64,000 nucleotides of DNA. Source: a virus. A program made the position numbers and the translations under genes. The notes under the pieces were generated by a model. The model ran no database searches. It had not been told where the DNA came from and saw nothing but the letters and a program-made list of their open reading frames with translations. Location: the IMG/VR virus record IMGVR_UViG_3300008110_000220, positions 1 to 64,000 of that record; one strand, written 5' to 3'. This document shows positions 13,980 to 21,929 of this stretch, one piece after another (position 1 is the first letter of the stretch; every line of letters starts with the position of its first letter).

Positions 13980-14725
13980 AAGTTGCGGTTTGCTTTTCTG
14001 GGCAACCTCGTTTTGTAAATGAGTGTTCTCCTAGTATCCTGGAAAATGTATTTGGGAATTATTCTGTTGATGTTTTTGGGCATCTGTGGTTTGATGAAAA
14101 TCTTTTAACAAAACCATATAAGTATGGTGGATCTGGTGGATGGAAAGACCAGAGAATTTCTGAAACCGCGATTGATGATTTTAAAAGAATATACAACCCT
14201 GTTAAAATGATAGTTGAAGAGAGTTGTGATTTTTATGATCCATATATGGAAGAAGACTTTGAAATATCTCAAAACAGATATTGGAAAGGATCATTAAATG
14301 AACCAAACTATAAGGAAAGGCAAATTAAAAATACTTTGTCTAACTTTTATAGTATGAGTGAAGTTAATAGACTCAAACTAAAGCATGAATATAAAAATAG
14401 ATTTAAGTATGATTGGGTATTTAAAATAAGAACAGATGTAAATGTCCATACAAAAATAAATTTGTCTACCTATAACCAAAGTTCTCTCAACTGCACATCC
14501 TTAATGCAGCAACCACCACATATTAATGACTGGATTTGTTTCGGTGGATCTGATATAATGGATGTGTGTATGGGAGTTTTTCCCGTCTTCCAAAGAGTTT
14601 TTGATTTGACTAAGCATCATCGTGATGGCGCATGGGATAATGAAACACTTCATGTTCAACTCTTAGATCAAATGATGGTGAATATTGAGAGACACCCTAT
14701 TGCTTTATCAGTACCTAGATTTTAA
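13976..14725 (+). CDS. Putative glycosyltransferase, paralogue of preceding gene
   Basis: A 249-residue protein with MKVAVCFSGQPRF at the start, VDVFGHLWF near residue 35 and WVFKIRTDVNVH in the middle, paralogous in layout to 13173-13979. Tandem duplication followed by divergence is likely. It presumably uses a related donor or acceptor. Function inferred from the operon. Confidence 0.55.
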   Translation: MKVAVCFSGQPRFVNECSPSILENVFGNYSVDVFGHLWFDENLLTKPYKYGGSGGWKDQRISETAIDDFKRIYNPVKMIVEESCDFYDPYMEEDFEISQNRYWKGSLNEPNYKERQIKNTLSNFYSMSEVNRLKLKHEYKNRFKYDWVFKIRTDVNVHTKINLSTYNQSSLNCTSLMQQPPHINDWICFGGSDIMDVCMGVFPVFQRVFDLTKHHRDGAWDNETLHVQLLDQMMVNIERHPIALSVPRF

Positions 14726-14737
14726 AATTAAACAAGA

Positions 14738-15700
14738 ATGAAAATTATTATTTGGGGATATCCGCTCCATTCTCATACACATTCATATATCCATGCTGCT
14801 TTTTATAAAGCATTTACTTATATGGGATATGAAACATATTGGTTCCATGATGGTGAATATCCCGATAACTTTAATTGGGATGACTGTGTATTTTGGACGG
14901 AAGGATTTGCTGATAAAAATATTCCGCTAAACAAAACCAGTACCTACTTTGTTCATGTCTGTCCAGATCCATCAAAGTATATCAATGCTGGAGTGAAGAA
15001 GTTTATTGACGTTCGCTATAATCATTTGTGGCACAAAGATCACAACTATGATTATACTTTAGATAAAACTAAAGTTGAAAAAGTTGGACCTTGTTGCTAT
15101 CTTCAACCAAAGAAAAATCATCGAGTTCAAGTTTTAAACAACTATCATCAGTACTGGATTGAAGACTATGATAAGTTTTATGTGACTTGGGCAACTAATA
15201 TTCTTCCACACGAATTTAACTTTGAGGATATTATCCACCCTAGAGAAAATAAAATCTATTTCAGTGGAAATATTTCTGCTCATGGTAGATGTGAAAACTT
15301 CAGTACATTCAAACCTTTTATCTTGGAATGTGAGAAGAATGGAATAGATTTTATTCATAACGACCCATTTTCAAATCCTCTAAGTGAGGATGAGGTTATA
15401 TCGAGAACCAAGAAGTCAATTATCGGTGTTGATATTCGTGGACCAGAACATCTTCGTAATGGATATGTTCCTTGTAGGGTATTCAAGTCTATTAGTTGGG
15501 GTCATCTTGGGACTACAAATTCTCCAGAAGTTTATGCAGAACTTGATGGTAATTGTATTCTTCAAGAAGATACTGCACAACTGTTCTATGATTCTATGGA
15601 AAAAAGAACGGATTATGAGTACATTAAAAATGCTATGATGTATGTTCAAGAAAACCATACATACGTTAACAGAATTAAATCTATTATGAGTTTGCTATGA
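14738..15700 (+). CDS. Putative GT-B-type glycosyltransferase
   Basis: A 320-residue protein with a Rossmann-like start (MKIIIWGYPLHSHTHSYIH) and a second domain with ENKIYFSGNISAHGRCENF, SIIGVDIRGPEHLRNGYVP and RVFKSISWGHLGTTNSPEVY. This last part resembles the nucleotide-sugar-binding lobe of GT-B enzymes. The last 4 bases overlap the next gene. Donor and acceptor unknown. Confidence 0.55.
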   Translation: MKIIIWGYPLHSHTHSYIHAAFYKAFTYMGYETYWFHDGEYPDNFNWDDCVFWTEGFADKNIPLNKTSTYFVHVCPDPSKYINAGVKKFIDVRYNHLWHKDHNYDYTLDKTKVEKVGPCCYLQPKKNHRVQVLNNYHQYWIEDYDKFYVTWATNILPHEFNFEDIIHPRENKIYFSGNISAHGRCENFSTFKPFILECEKNGIDFIHNDPFSNPLSEDEVISRTKKSIIGVDIRGPEHLRNGYVPCRVFKSISWGHLGTTNSPEVYAELDGNCILQEDTAQLFYDSMEKRTDYEYIKNAMMYVQENHTYVNRIKSIMSLL

Positions 15701-16503
15701 AAGACGTAACTATTGTATCTGCCCTTTTCAATATTGCGCGTGAGGGTATGGATGGTAGAAATTGGGAAGAGTACTTAGAGTGGTTTGATATTATGCTCAA
15801 ACTCAAGTGCCCTATGGTTCTTTTTGTGACTGAAGATGTTCGAGAGTTTATTGAAGAGCGGCGGCTTTCTGTACCAACTTCTATTAACGTTCAAACTGTA
15901 GAAGAGATTCCTTATTATTATCTGAAAGATAAGATTGATACTATTATCGAGTCTGAGGAATATATTAATAAGATTTCTGATCCAGATAGAATTGAATGTA
16001 AGCATTCACTTTACTCTATTGTTCAGTATTCTAAGTTCAAGTGGTTAGAGCAGGCAATTGAAGAAAACCCACATGGTAGTAAGCATTTCTTCTGGTTAGA
16101 TGCTGGTGGTTCTCGCTTCTTTGATGGATATGATCTATCCAATGACTATCCAAGTGCTAGTGCTATTGAGTCTCTGAATGAGATGGGTGATAGTTTCCTT
16201 ATTCAGATGAATATGGAGTATTATAAAGATCTCGCTGGTGCCGATGAACTTCCAAAAGAATATCTGTTAGATAATCGCTCTTACGTTCTGGGTTCCATGT
16301 TTGGTGGTGGTCCAGAATCTATCAAGAAAGTTTCTAAGTATATGGATGAGATCTTTGTTGATGAAATGATAGGTAATGGTTATGTAAATAACGAACAAAT
16401 TGCCTTTGGATATTTGGTTAAGAAATATCCTGATGACTTTTCTGTGTTTGAGAGGTATAATGGTAAGCATATGGAACTGTTCACTGAACTTGGTAAGCAA
16501 TGA
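15697..16503 (+). CDS. HtrL/YibB-like protein
   Basis: A 268-residue protein. VTIVSALFNIAREGMDGRNWEEYLEWF at the start (split here across residues 4-30), MVLFVTEDV, a central FFWLDAGGSRF and GGGPESIKKVSKYMDEIF match the HtrL/YibB family found in lipopolysaccharide core loci. That family is thought to be a glycosyltransferase. It overlaps both neighbours by 4 bases. Confidence 0.65.
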   Translation: MKDVTIVSALFNIAREGMDGRNWEEYLEWFDIMLKLKCPMVLFVTEDVREFIEERRLSVPTSINVQTVEEIPYYYLKDKIDTIIESEEYINKISDPDRIECKHSLYSIVQYSKFKWLEQAIEENPHGSKHFFWLDAGGSRFFDGYDLSNDYPSASAIESLNEMGDSFLIQMNMEYYKDLAGADELPKEYLLDNRSYVLGSMFGGGPESIKKVSKYMDEIFVDEMIGNGYVNNEQIAFGYLVKKYPDDFSVFERYNGKHMELFTELGKQ

Positions 16504-17444
16504 GAATTGTATTAATAGGACCTGGTATTATGCCTATCCCACCAACAGGGTGGGGTGCTGTTGAGATCCTGATATGGGATACTAAGAACGCATTAGAGCA
16601 ACTTGGACATGAAGTTCATATTGTGAATACCAAAGACGGTAGGCAGATCATTGATGAGATAAACACCTTTAGACCTGATTTTGTTCATGTTCATTACGAT
16701 GAGTTCATTCCCATCGTTCCTTATATTCAATATCCAAATGCTATTACTAGTCATTTTGGATATCTTGAACGCCCAGAGATGTTCAATGGATACATCAATA
16801 TCCTGAATGCCTTTACTCAGATTAAACCAAACGTTTTCTGCCTCTCTGAGGGCATTAAGAACGTTTATAAGGTTATGTCTGGTATTCCTAGTGAAAGGTT
16901 GTTTGTGACCCCTAACGGTGTCGATACCTCTAAGTTTAGAGTAGTGCAAGAACCAAAGTATCCTGACCGTAGCATCTACCTAGCAAAGATTGATTATCGT
17001 AAGAGGCAGCATTTGTTTCAGTCTATCAGCAGTTTGTGGTTTGCTGGTAACAATGCAGATCCACGATTTGATACAGGTAAAAATTACTTAGGTGAGTGGA
17101 CAAAGAGTAAATTATTTAATGAACTAACTGAGTATGGAAACCTGGTTCTTCTGTCTGATGGTGAGGCACATCCTCTAGTTTGTATGGAAGCACTTGCTGC
17201 TGGACTTGGTGTGGTTGTCTGTGAGTGGGGTAAAGCAAACCTTGATATCAACAAGGAGTTCATTACAGTTATTCCTGAGTCAAAGATAAACGACATTCAA
17301 TATGTTGAAGATGCTATAATAAAGAATAGAGAATACTCTATTTCTCATAGAAATGATATTATAGAATATTCCAAAGAATTTGACTGGACTTCAGTTATTG
17401 GGAAATACTATATTCCTGCTGTAAGAGAAATTATTGGACGATAG
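16500..17444 (+). CDS. GT4-family glycosyltransferase
   Basis: A 314-residue GT-B enzyme: GPGIMPIPPTGWGAVEILI at the start, HVHYDE, FVTPNGVDTSKF near the domain linker and DGEAHPLVCMEALAAGLG, which is the GT4 nucleotide-sugar motif with the E-x7-E-like acidic pair. Retaining transfer from a nucleotide-sugar is typical. It lies between the HtrL-like and GT25 genes and is likely part of glycan assembly. Confidence 0.8.
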   Translation: MRIVLIGPGIMPIPPTGWGAVEILIWDTKNALEQLGHEVHIVNTKDGRQIIDEINTFRPDFVHVHYDEFIPIVPYIQYPNAITSHFGYLERPEMFNGYINILNAFTQIKPNVFCLSEGIKNVYKVMSGIPSERLFVTPNGVDTSKFRVVQEPKYPDRSIYLAKIDYRKRQHLFQSISSLWFAGNNADPRFDTGKNYLGEWTKSKLFNELTEYGNLVLLSDGEAHPLVCMEALAAGLGVVVCEWGKANLDINKEFITVIPESKINDIQYVEDAIIKNREYSISHRNDIIEYSKEFDWTSVIGKYYIPAVREIIGR

Positions 17445-17449
17445 TGTTG

Positions 17450-18241
17450 ATGGACAAGAATAAGGCAGCATTCAAACTTAAAGGACTTCCTCCCATTTAT
17501 TGTATCAACCTTGATGGAAAACCTGATAGGTGGAAGTATATGGAAGACCAGTTCAAATACTGGGAGATAGAAGACTACACTCGTATCTCAGCATATGATG
17601 GTAGAGAAGATGACCTGAGTGATATTATCAAGGGTAGGTATCCTGATAACATGACTTCTGGTGAGGTTGGATGTGTAACATCTCATCTTAAGGCAATGAA
17701 GCATTTTCTAGAAACATCAGATGCACCATGTGCTTTGGTGATGGAAGATGACTGTGATATTTCTACAGCATCGCATTGGCCATTTAAATGGAGGGACTTT
17801 TACTCTAAGGTTCCTTATGACTATGATGTTATTCAACTCGCTATTATCAACCCAGCACAAGTTCATATGAAACTCCATCGGAGGTTCGTAAATGACTTTT
17901 CTACTGCCTGCTATATGATTACAAGACATCATGCCCAGAAACTTATCGATTTGCATTGTCGTGAAGACAAGTATAAGTTAGATCAAGGTGTTAAACCCAG
18001 AGCAGTAGCTGATGACTTAATCTATAATTCTGGAAATACTTTTGCTATTCCCCTGTTCCTTTACAAGGTAGAACTTGGTTCTGATATTCATGACATTCAT
18101 GTAGATATTTTTCATAGAAGTAGTCATGATGGTCTTTGGAACTTCTGGAAAACTCAAGCTATTGATATTCCAGATTGGAATGTTATATTTGACTATGATC
18201 CTTATTTTGGAACATTACCTCCAGGATTTGAAGGAAAGTAA
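17450..18241 (+). CDS. GT25-family glycosyltransferase (LPS type)
   Basis: A 263-residue enzyme with the GT25 signature: IYCINLDGKPDRWKYM near residue 17, GEVGCVTSHLKAM, and LVMEDDCDI carrying the DxD-like metal site. Family members transfer galactose or glucose in lipooligosaccharide synthesis and some modify collagen hydroxylysine. The ATG at 17450 is chosen; GTG and TTG codons just upstream are in frame. It is the last gene of the operon before the 18279 terminator. Confidence 0.8.
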   Translation: MDKNKAAFKLKGLPPIYCINLDGKPDRWKYMEDQFKYWEIEDYTRISAYDGREDDLSDIIKGRYPDNMTSGEVGCVTSHLKAMKHFLETSDAPCALVMEDDCDISTASHWPFKWRDFYSKVPYDYDVIQLAIINPAQVHMKLHRRFVNDFSTACYMITRHHAQKLIDLHCREDKYKLDQGVKPRAVADDLIYNSGNTFAIPLFLYKVELGSDIHDIHVDIFHRSSHDGLWNFWKTQAIDIPDWNVIFDYDPYFGTLPPGFEGK

Positions 18242-18278
18242 GCATTTATACTCAATATATCGGGAAACCGTAACACAG

Positions 18279-18302
18279 GGGGATTGCGTCCCCTTTATTT
18301 TT
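18279..18302 (+). terminator. Intrinsic terminator whose loop holds a -35 box
   Basis: GGGGA-TTGCG-TCCCC followed by TTTATTTTT. Loop plus one base gives TTGCGT, 17 nt before TATAAT. Confidence 0.75.
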
Positions 18303-18312
18303 GCTATATAAT
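18284..18312 (+). promoter_or_regulatory. Promoter overlapping the terminator, for the hli/ferredoxin genes
   Basis: TTGCGT (18284-18289), 17 nt (hairpin arm and T-tract), TATAAT (18307-18312). The hli start codon lies 28 bases further on. Confidence 0.6.
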
Positions 18313-18339
18313 GTTGTAACAGTTCTTCACAAAACTACA

Positions 18340-18534
18340 ATGACTGTAACAACTAATGAGTATGGGCAGCAGAACATGTTTGCCAAAGAACCTGTAATGT
18401 ATTATGAAAACTACGGGCAGATTACCCCTAACATGGTCAAGGAGCGCACCAATGGTCGCTGGGCAATGATGGGTATCGTAGCAGGCTTGATTTCTTACGC
18501 AACTACTGGTAAACTGTTCTTTGGTATTTTCTAA
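18340..18534 (+). CDS. hli: High-light-inducible protein
   Basis: A 64-residue one-helix chlorophyll a/b-binding-like protein. The diagnostic ERTNGRWAMMGIVAGLISY motif spans residues 35-53; its Glu/Asn/Arg bind chlorophyll and pair helices. Host Hli proteins dissipate excess light energy and protect photosystem II repair. The ATG at 18340 follows the terminator-embedded promoter. First of four host-type redox/photosynthesis genes. Confidence 0.9.
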   Translation: MTVTTNEYGQQNMFAKEPVMYYENYGQITPNMVKERTNGRWAMMGIVAGLISYATTGKLFFGIF

Positions 18535-18546
18535 GTATTTCTACCT

Positions 18547-18837
18547 ATGACTTACAATGTTACTCTCCGCTCTCCCGACGGCTCCGAAACCACCATTCAG
18601 TGTGCGAGCGATCAGTATATTCTTGAAGCGGCAGAAGAGGCAGGTATTGACCTTCCTGCATCGTGCCGTGCTGGCGCTTGTTCCGCCTGTGCTGGTAAAC
18701 TCGTAGAAGGAACCGTAGATAATGAAGAGCAGTCATTCCTGGATGACGATCAAGTAGCAGACGGTTGGATTCTCACCTGTACCGCTTATCCTACTAGCGA
18801 CTGTGTGATTCTTACCGAGCAAGAAGAAAACCTTTAA
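18547..18837 (+). CDS. petF: Plant-type [2Fe-2S] ferredoxin
   Basis: A 96-residue protein with Cys ligands at about 40, 45, 48 and 78 (CRAGACSAC and ILTCTAY), the standard C-x4-C-x2-C-x29-C cluster. It carries electrons from photosystem I to acceptors such as NADP reductase or phycobilin and nucleotide reductases. It sits between two hli genes, 12 bases after the first. Confidence 0.93.
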   Translation: MTYNVTLRSPDGSETTIQCASDQYILEAAEEAGIDLPASCRAGACSACAGKLVEGTVDNEEQSFLDDDQVADGWILTCTAYPTSDCVILTEQEENL

Positions 18838-18854
18838 TTTTTAGGAGTAAAACA

Positions 18855-18962
18855 ATGAACGAAAGAGCAGAACGCATTAACGGTTGGTTCGCAATGATCG
18901 GAATCGTTGCCGCAATGGGGTCCTATGCCCTGACTGGTCAAGTGATTCCGGGTGTGTGGTGA
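18855..18962 (+). CDS. hli: Short high-light-inducible protein
   Basis: A 35-residue ORF with the Hli core (ERINGWFAMIGIVAAMG) followed by SYALTGQVIPG. A ribosome-binding TTAGGAG lies before the ATG. It lacks the N-terminal extension of 18340-18534. It is probably an additional thylakoid one-helix protein. Confidence 0.85.
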   Translation: MNERAERINGWFAMIGIVAAMGSYALTGQVIPGVW

Positions 18963-18975
18963 GATGGAGGTAAAG

Positions 18976-19503
18976 ATGCGTAAAGAAGATTTTCAAGTCC
19001 CACAAGTCCAATTTGTTTTCCGTGAGAACGGTGAGTTTGTAACCCGCACTACTTCAGAACTGTTTGATAACAAGCGAGTCGTTATTTTCAGTCTGCCTGG
19101 TGCATTCACTCCTACTTGTAGTGCTTATCAACTCCCAGGATTCGAGGAAAACTACGATGAATTTGCTGCTCTTGGCATCGACGCTATTTACTGCTTGGCT
19201 GTTAATGACGGCTTTGTTATGAATGCCTGGGCACAAGATCAAAATATTGAAAAAGTAAAACTTATCCCCGATGGAAATGCCTATTTCACCAGAAGCATGG
19301 GTTATCTGGTCAACAAGTCTAACCTTGGTTTCGGTCAGCGTTCTTGGCGTTATGCTGCGGTTGTGGATAACGGAATCATCGAAAAACTATTCCTTGAAGA
19401 CGGTTTCCGTGACAACGCAGACACCGATCCATACGAAGTATCGACACCAGAAAACGTTCTTGAGTATGTAAAGACAACTGTGAGGGAAACCGCACCAGTT
19501 TGA
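18976..19503 (+). CDS. Peroxiredoxin (Prx5-type)
   Basis: A 175-residue thiol peroxidase. SLPGAFTPTCSAYQLPGF carries the peroxidatic Cys at residue 48, and LGFGQRSWRYAAVVDNG supplies the conserved Arg. GGAGG nine bases before the ATG decides the start. It reduces hydrogen peroxide and lipid peroxides using thioredoxin- or glutaredoxin-type donors; a glutaredoxin is encoded at 44596. Placement between hli genes and psbA suggests protection against light-driven oxidative stress. Confidence 0.88.
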   Translation: MRKEDFQVPQVQFVFRENGEFVTRTTSELFDNKRVVIFSLPGAFTPTCSAYQLPGFEENYDEFAALGIDAIYCLAVNDGFVMNAWAQDQNIEKVKLIPDGNAYFTRSMGYLVNKSNLGFGQRSWRYAAVVDNGIIEKLFLEDGFRDNADTDPYEVSTPENVLEYVKTTVRETAPV

Positions 19504-19523
19504 TAGAATAAGTAATAATACTT

Positions 19524-19557
19524 AACTCTGTTGCTAAATAAGCAGCAGAGTTTTTTT
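19524..19557 (+). terminator. Strong intrinsic terminator
   Basis: A 12-bp stem AACTCTGTTGCT / AGCAGCAGAGTT with AAATA loop and a T-tract, ending the hli-ferredoxin-peroxiredoxin unit. Confidence 0.9.
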
Positions 19558-19561
19558 GTAT

Positions 19562-19726
19562 ATGCCTAGAGGACAACTTACAAAGGAGACCATAAAATGT
19601 GAGGTCCTCAAAATCAAAAGAGACTTGGATAATGAGTGGATGAATAAACCTTGCCATGATCCCAAGTATCTTGCTCACGAGTATCTCAATAAGGTCCTGG
19701 ACAAGATAGAGGAATATAGGGCTTGA
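19562..19726 (+). CDS. Small hypothetical protein
   Basis: A 54-residue charged helical ORF (MPRGQLTKETIKCEVLKIKRDL...EEYRA) just after the terminator. Its stop codon overlaps the -35 box of the psbA promoter. Family unknown. Confidence 0.55.
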   Translation: MPRGQLTKETIKCEVLKIKRDLDNEWMNKPCHDPKYLAHEYLNKVLDKIEEYRA

Positions 19727-19756
19727 CGCCACTCCAAAACCGTAGTATGATAAATA
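19723..19756 (+). promoter_or_regulatory. psbA promoter, combined sigma70-type and late
   Basis: TTGACG (19723-19728), 17 nt, TATGAT (19746-19751), overlapping GATAAATA (19749-19756). Suggests expression in more than one phase of infection. Confidence 0.65.
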
Positions 19757-19923
19757 CATCAACAACGTTACGGAATGTAACTTTCCGAAACAAGTTGTAA
19801 CACTCCTGCCGCTTGACCGAGACTAGGCAGGGTTACCAATCCGTCTCTCATATCCCCGCTAAGGGTGCGGGGAGCATAGTATCTCCACCATTTCCCTGAT
19901 GGTCTTACTATCTTTTTAAAAAA
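19757..19923 (+). promoter_or_regulatory. Structured 5' leader of psbA
   Basis: Non-coding, with hairpins CGGAA/TTCCG, CCTGCC/GGCAGG and CCCCGC/GCGGGG, and a last hairpin ATAGTA (19876-19881) / TACTAT (19906-19911) containing ACCAT/ATGGT, then TCTTTTT just before the ATG. The last resembles a terminator. No Shine-Dalgarno is visible. Confidence 0.5.
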
Positions 19924-20955
19924 ATGGCTGCTTCTATTGCACAACAACGACAATCGAATACTTGGGAACAATTCTGCAACTGGGTCACCTCAACCGATAA
20001 TCGTCTTTATGTCGGTTGGTTCGGAGTCCTGATGATTCCTTGCCTGCTTGCTGCTACGACTTGTTTCATCATCGCCTTCATCGGTGCTCCCCCTGTGGAC
20101 ATTGATGGAATCCGTGAACCCGTTGCTGGTTCACTCATGTACGGAAACAACATCATCTCTGGTGCTGTTATTCCTTCGTCCAATGCTATTGGACTGCACT
20201 TTTACCCCATCTGGGAAGCTTCTTCCCTAGATGAGTGGCTATATAATGGAGGACCTTTCCAACTGGTCGTCTTCCACTTTCTGATCGGCATCTATGCTTA
20301 CATGGGACGCGAATGGGAACTTTCTTACCGACTCGGTATGCGTCCTTGGATTTGTGTTGCCTACTCTGCACCCGTTGCTGCTGCTAGCGCAGTGTTCCTG
20401 GTCTATCCCTTCGGTCAAGGATCCTTCTCTGATGCGATGCCTCTGGGGATTTCAGGCACTTTCAACTACATGCTTGTTTTCCAGGCAGAACACAACATTC
20501 TTATGCATCCTTTCCACATGCTGGGAGTTGCTGGGGTCTTCGGTGGTTCTCTTTTCTCTGCTATGCATGGATCTCTTGTCACCTCTTCTCTTGTCCGCGA
20601 GACGACAGAGAATGAGTCACAGAACTATGGATACAAGTTCGGACAAGAAGAAGAGACCTACAACATTGTAGCCGCTCACGGTTATTTCGGTCGCCTTATT
20701 TTTCAATATGCTTCCTTTAATAACTCCCGTTCGCTGCACTTCTTCCTTGCTGCCTGGCCTGTTGTAGGCATCTGGTTCACCGCTCTTGGTGTTTCCACGA
20801 TGGCTTTCAACCTCAACGGCTTTAATTTCAACCAGTCTATTGTTGATAGTCAAGGAAAAGTTATTAACACTTGGGCTGATGTTCTCAACCGTGCTGGACT
20901 GGGCATGGAGGTAATGCACGAAAGGAACGCTAGACTTGTTGGTGTTCTTGCCTAG
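19924..20955 (+). CDS. psbA: Photosystem II D1 protein, exon 1 (plus unspliced read-through)
   Basis: Exon 1 is 19924-20931 (336 codons). It includes the five membrane helices, Asp170 (GSFSDAM), Glu189 (FQAEHNI) and the ends of the Mn ligands His332/Glu333 (VMHERNA). Residue 130 is Glu (MGREWELS), the high-light D1 type. Read straight on, the frame leaves D1 after Ala336 and stops ten residues later (RLVGVLA at its end). The rest of D1 lies at 21049-21120 after an intron-like segment. Phage D1 replaces the photodamaged host protein during infection. Without splicing, the C-terminal Mn ligands Asp342 and Ala344 are missing. Confidence 0.93.
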   Translation: MAASIAQQRQSNTWEQFCNWVTSTDNRLYVGWFGVLMIPCLLAATTCFIIAFIGAPPVDIDGIREPVAGSLMYGNNIISGAVIPSSNAIGLHFYPIWEASSLDEWLYNGGPFQLVVFHFLIGIYAYMGREWELSYRLGMRPWICVAYSAPVAAASAVFLVYPFGQGSFSDAMPLGISGTFNYMLVFQAEHNILMHPFHMLGVAGVFGGSLFSAMHGSLVTSSLVRETTENESQNYGYKFGQEEETYNIVAAHGYFGRLIFQYASFNNSRSLHFFLAAWPVVGIWFTALGVSTMAFNLNGFNFNQSIVDSQGKVINTWADVLNRAGLGMEVMHERNARLVGVLA

Positions 20956-21048
20956 TAATAGGCATTAGTAAAATCGGGTTAAACGGGGAAACTCTCTATG
21001 AGACAATCCCGTACCAAGTCAGAAAGGGTTTAAGTTTTCTGAAAGGTC
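20932..21048 (+). other. Partial group I intron-like segment in psbA
   Basis: Exon end GAACGCT pairs over 7 bp with an internal guide GGTGTTC, giving P1 with the U-G pair expected at the 5' splice site. P2 is GCCTA-GTAA-TAGGC. P4 is ACGGG/CCCGT with GAAA and CAA joining bases, P5 is CTC/GAG, and P6 is TCAGAAA/TTTCTGA after ACCAAG. The region then runs into exon 2: no P7, P8 or P9 fits. At 117 nt it is about half of a minimal group I intron. TTGT before the guide could form P10 with ACAA of exon 2. Confidence 0.7.
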
Positions 21049-21120
21049 TACAATTTCCCACTTGATCTTGCTGCTGCCGAGTCAACTCCTGTTGCACTCA
21101 CCGCACCTGCAATTGGTTGA
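21049..21120 (+). CDS. psbA: Photosystem II D1 protein, exon 2
   Basis: Encodes YNFPLDLAAAESTPVALT then APAIG and TGA, the conserved D1 C-terminus with Asp342 and the processing site after Ala344. Joined to exon 1 it gives a 359-residue D1. Codon 337 is TAC (Tyr) instead of the usual CAC (His) if the join is at 21049. The exact 3' junction is uncertain. Confidence 0.8.
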   Translation, partial: YNFPLDLAAAESTPVALTAPAIG

Positions 21121-21147
21121 TATAAAACCAAATATATGATATAATTA

Positions 21148-21173
21148 AGGGACCCCAAAAGGGTCCTTTTTTT
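21148..21173 (+). terminator. psbA terminator
   Basis: GGACCC-CAAAA-GGGTCC followed by seven T. The T-tract runs directly into the TATAAATA late promoter of the next gene. Confidence 0.85.
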
Positions 21174-21180
21174 ATAAATA
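21173..21180 (+). promoter_or_regulatory. T4-type late promoter (TATAAATA)
   Basis: Exact consensus overlapping the end of the terminator T-tract, 27 bases ahead of the GIY-YIG gene. Confidence 0.6.
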
Positions 21181-21206
21181 GTTTTGGAAAGTTATGAGCA
21201 ACCTTT

Positions 21207-21785
21207 ATGGACCTCCACGAATTAGTAATATCTGAATGTGAAAGACGGGGTTTAGAACTTATCTACCTTCCTGAAAGACTTGTGCGTCGCTCAACCGATG
21301 TAGTGGTTAAATGCCCTTGCACAGGACAGAGAAATATGAGTATAAGAAACTTTATTTTCACCTATGAAAAAGGTGGAGAAGCATTTTGTTGCAAAAGAAA
21401 ATCAAAACTTGGTAAAAATAATCCAGCATTTGGGAAACCAACTTGGAATGCTGGAACGGTTGGTATATCAAAAAGTTATGGATTTTTCGGTTTTAAGGAG
21501 GAATGGTCTGATAGAGAAGATTACTTATATTTTATTGAAACCATATACGGAACTTATAAAATAGGTAGGTCTTTTCACGGAATAAAATATCGCTTTACTG
21601 AAACTGTAAAAGAACTTGGCGAATGGAAAGCGTCCCACAAAAAAGTATTTGAGTGTGAAAGATATATCTTGGATACTTATAAGCAGTATCAAAAAAAGAT
21701 TGATGGTATAATAGGAGGGTCAGAGCATTTTGTAAAAGAACTTCCAATACAAGAAATCATAGAATATGCTAATAGTTGTTTGTAA
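21207..21785 (+). CDS. GIY-YIG free-standing endonuclease
   Basis: A 192-residue protein. The GIY-YIG core is DYLYFIETIYGTYKIGRSF near residues 104-122, with an Arg eight residues on (GIKYRF) and the conserved Glu in KVFECERYILD. The N-terminal half carries zinc-like Cys (KCPCTGQ, FCCKRK) and NPAFGKPTWNAGT, resembling NUMOD-type DNA-binding modules. It lies between intron-bearing psbA and psbD, where cyanophages are known to hold free-standing homing endonucleases linked to the psbA intron site. It probably cuts intronless psbA of competing phages. Confidence 0.8.
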   Translation: MDLHELVISECERRGLELIYLPERLVRRSTDVVVKCPCTGQRNMSIRNFIFTYEKGGEAFCCKRKSKLGKNNPAFGKPTWNAGTVGISKSYGFFGFKEEWSDREDYLYFIETIYGTYKIGRSFHGIKYRFTETVKELGEWKASHKKVFECERYILDTYKQYQKKIDGIIGGSEHFVKELPIQEIIEYANSCL

Positions 21786-21793
21786 TAAAACTA

Positions 21794-21916
21794 ATGTCTC
21801 ATAATACCGAAAACGAACCTATGCCTAACTGGGTCATCTGGGCAGGTGTAGGTATGATGATATTCACAGTTATTATTTTCGTTGCGTTCACTCTTAGCGT
21901 CATTTATTGGGGATGA
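21794..21916 (+). CDS. Tiny membrane protein between endonuclease and psbD
   Basis: A 40-residue ORF (MSHNTENEPMPNWVIW then a 23-residue hydrophobic helix ending YWG). One membrane span, position next to psbD. It may be a thylakoid protein, but no photosystem subunit match is recognised. Confidence 0.5.
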   Translation: MSHNTENEPMPNWVIWAGVGMMIFTVIIFVAFTLSVIYWG

Positions 21917-21929
21917 GCACAAACACCCA

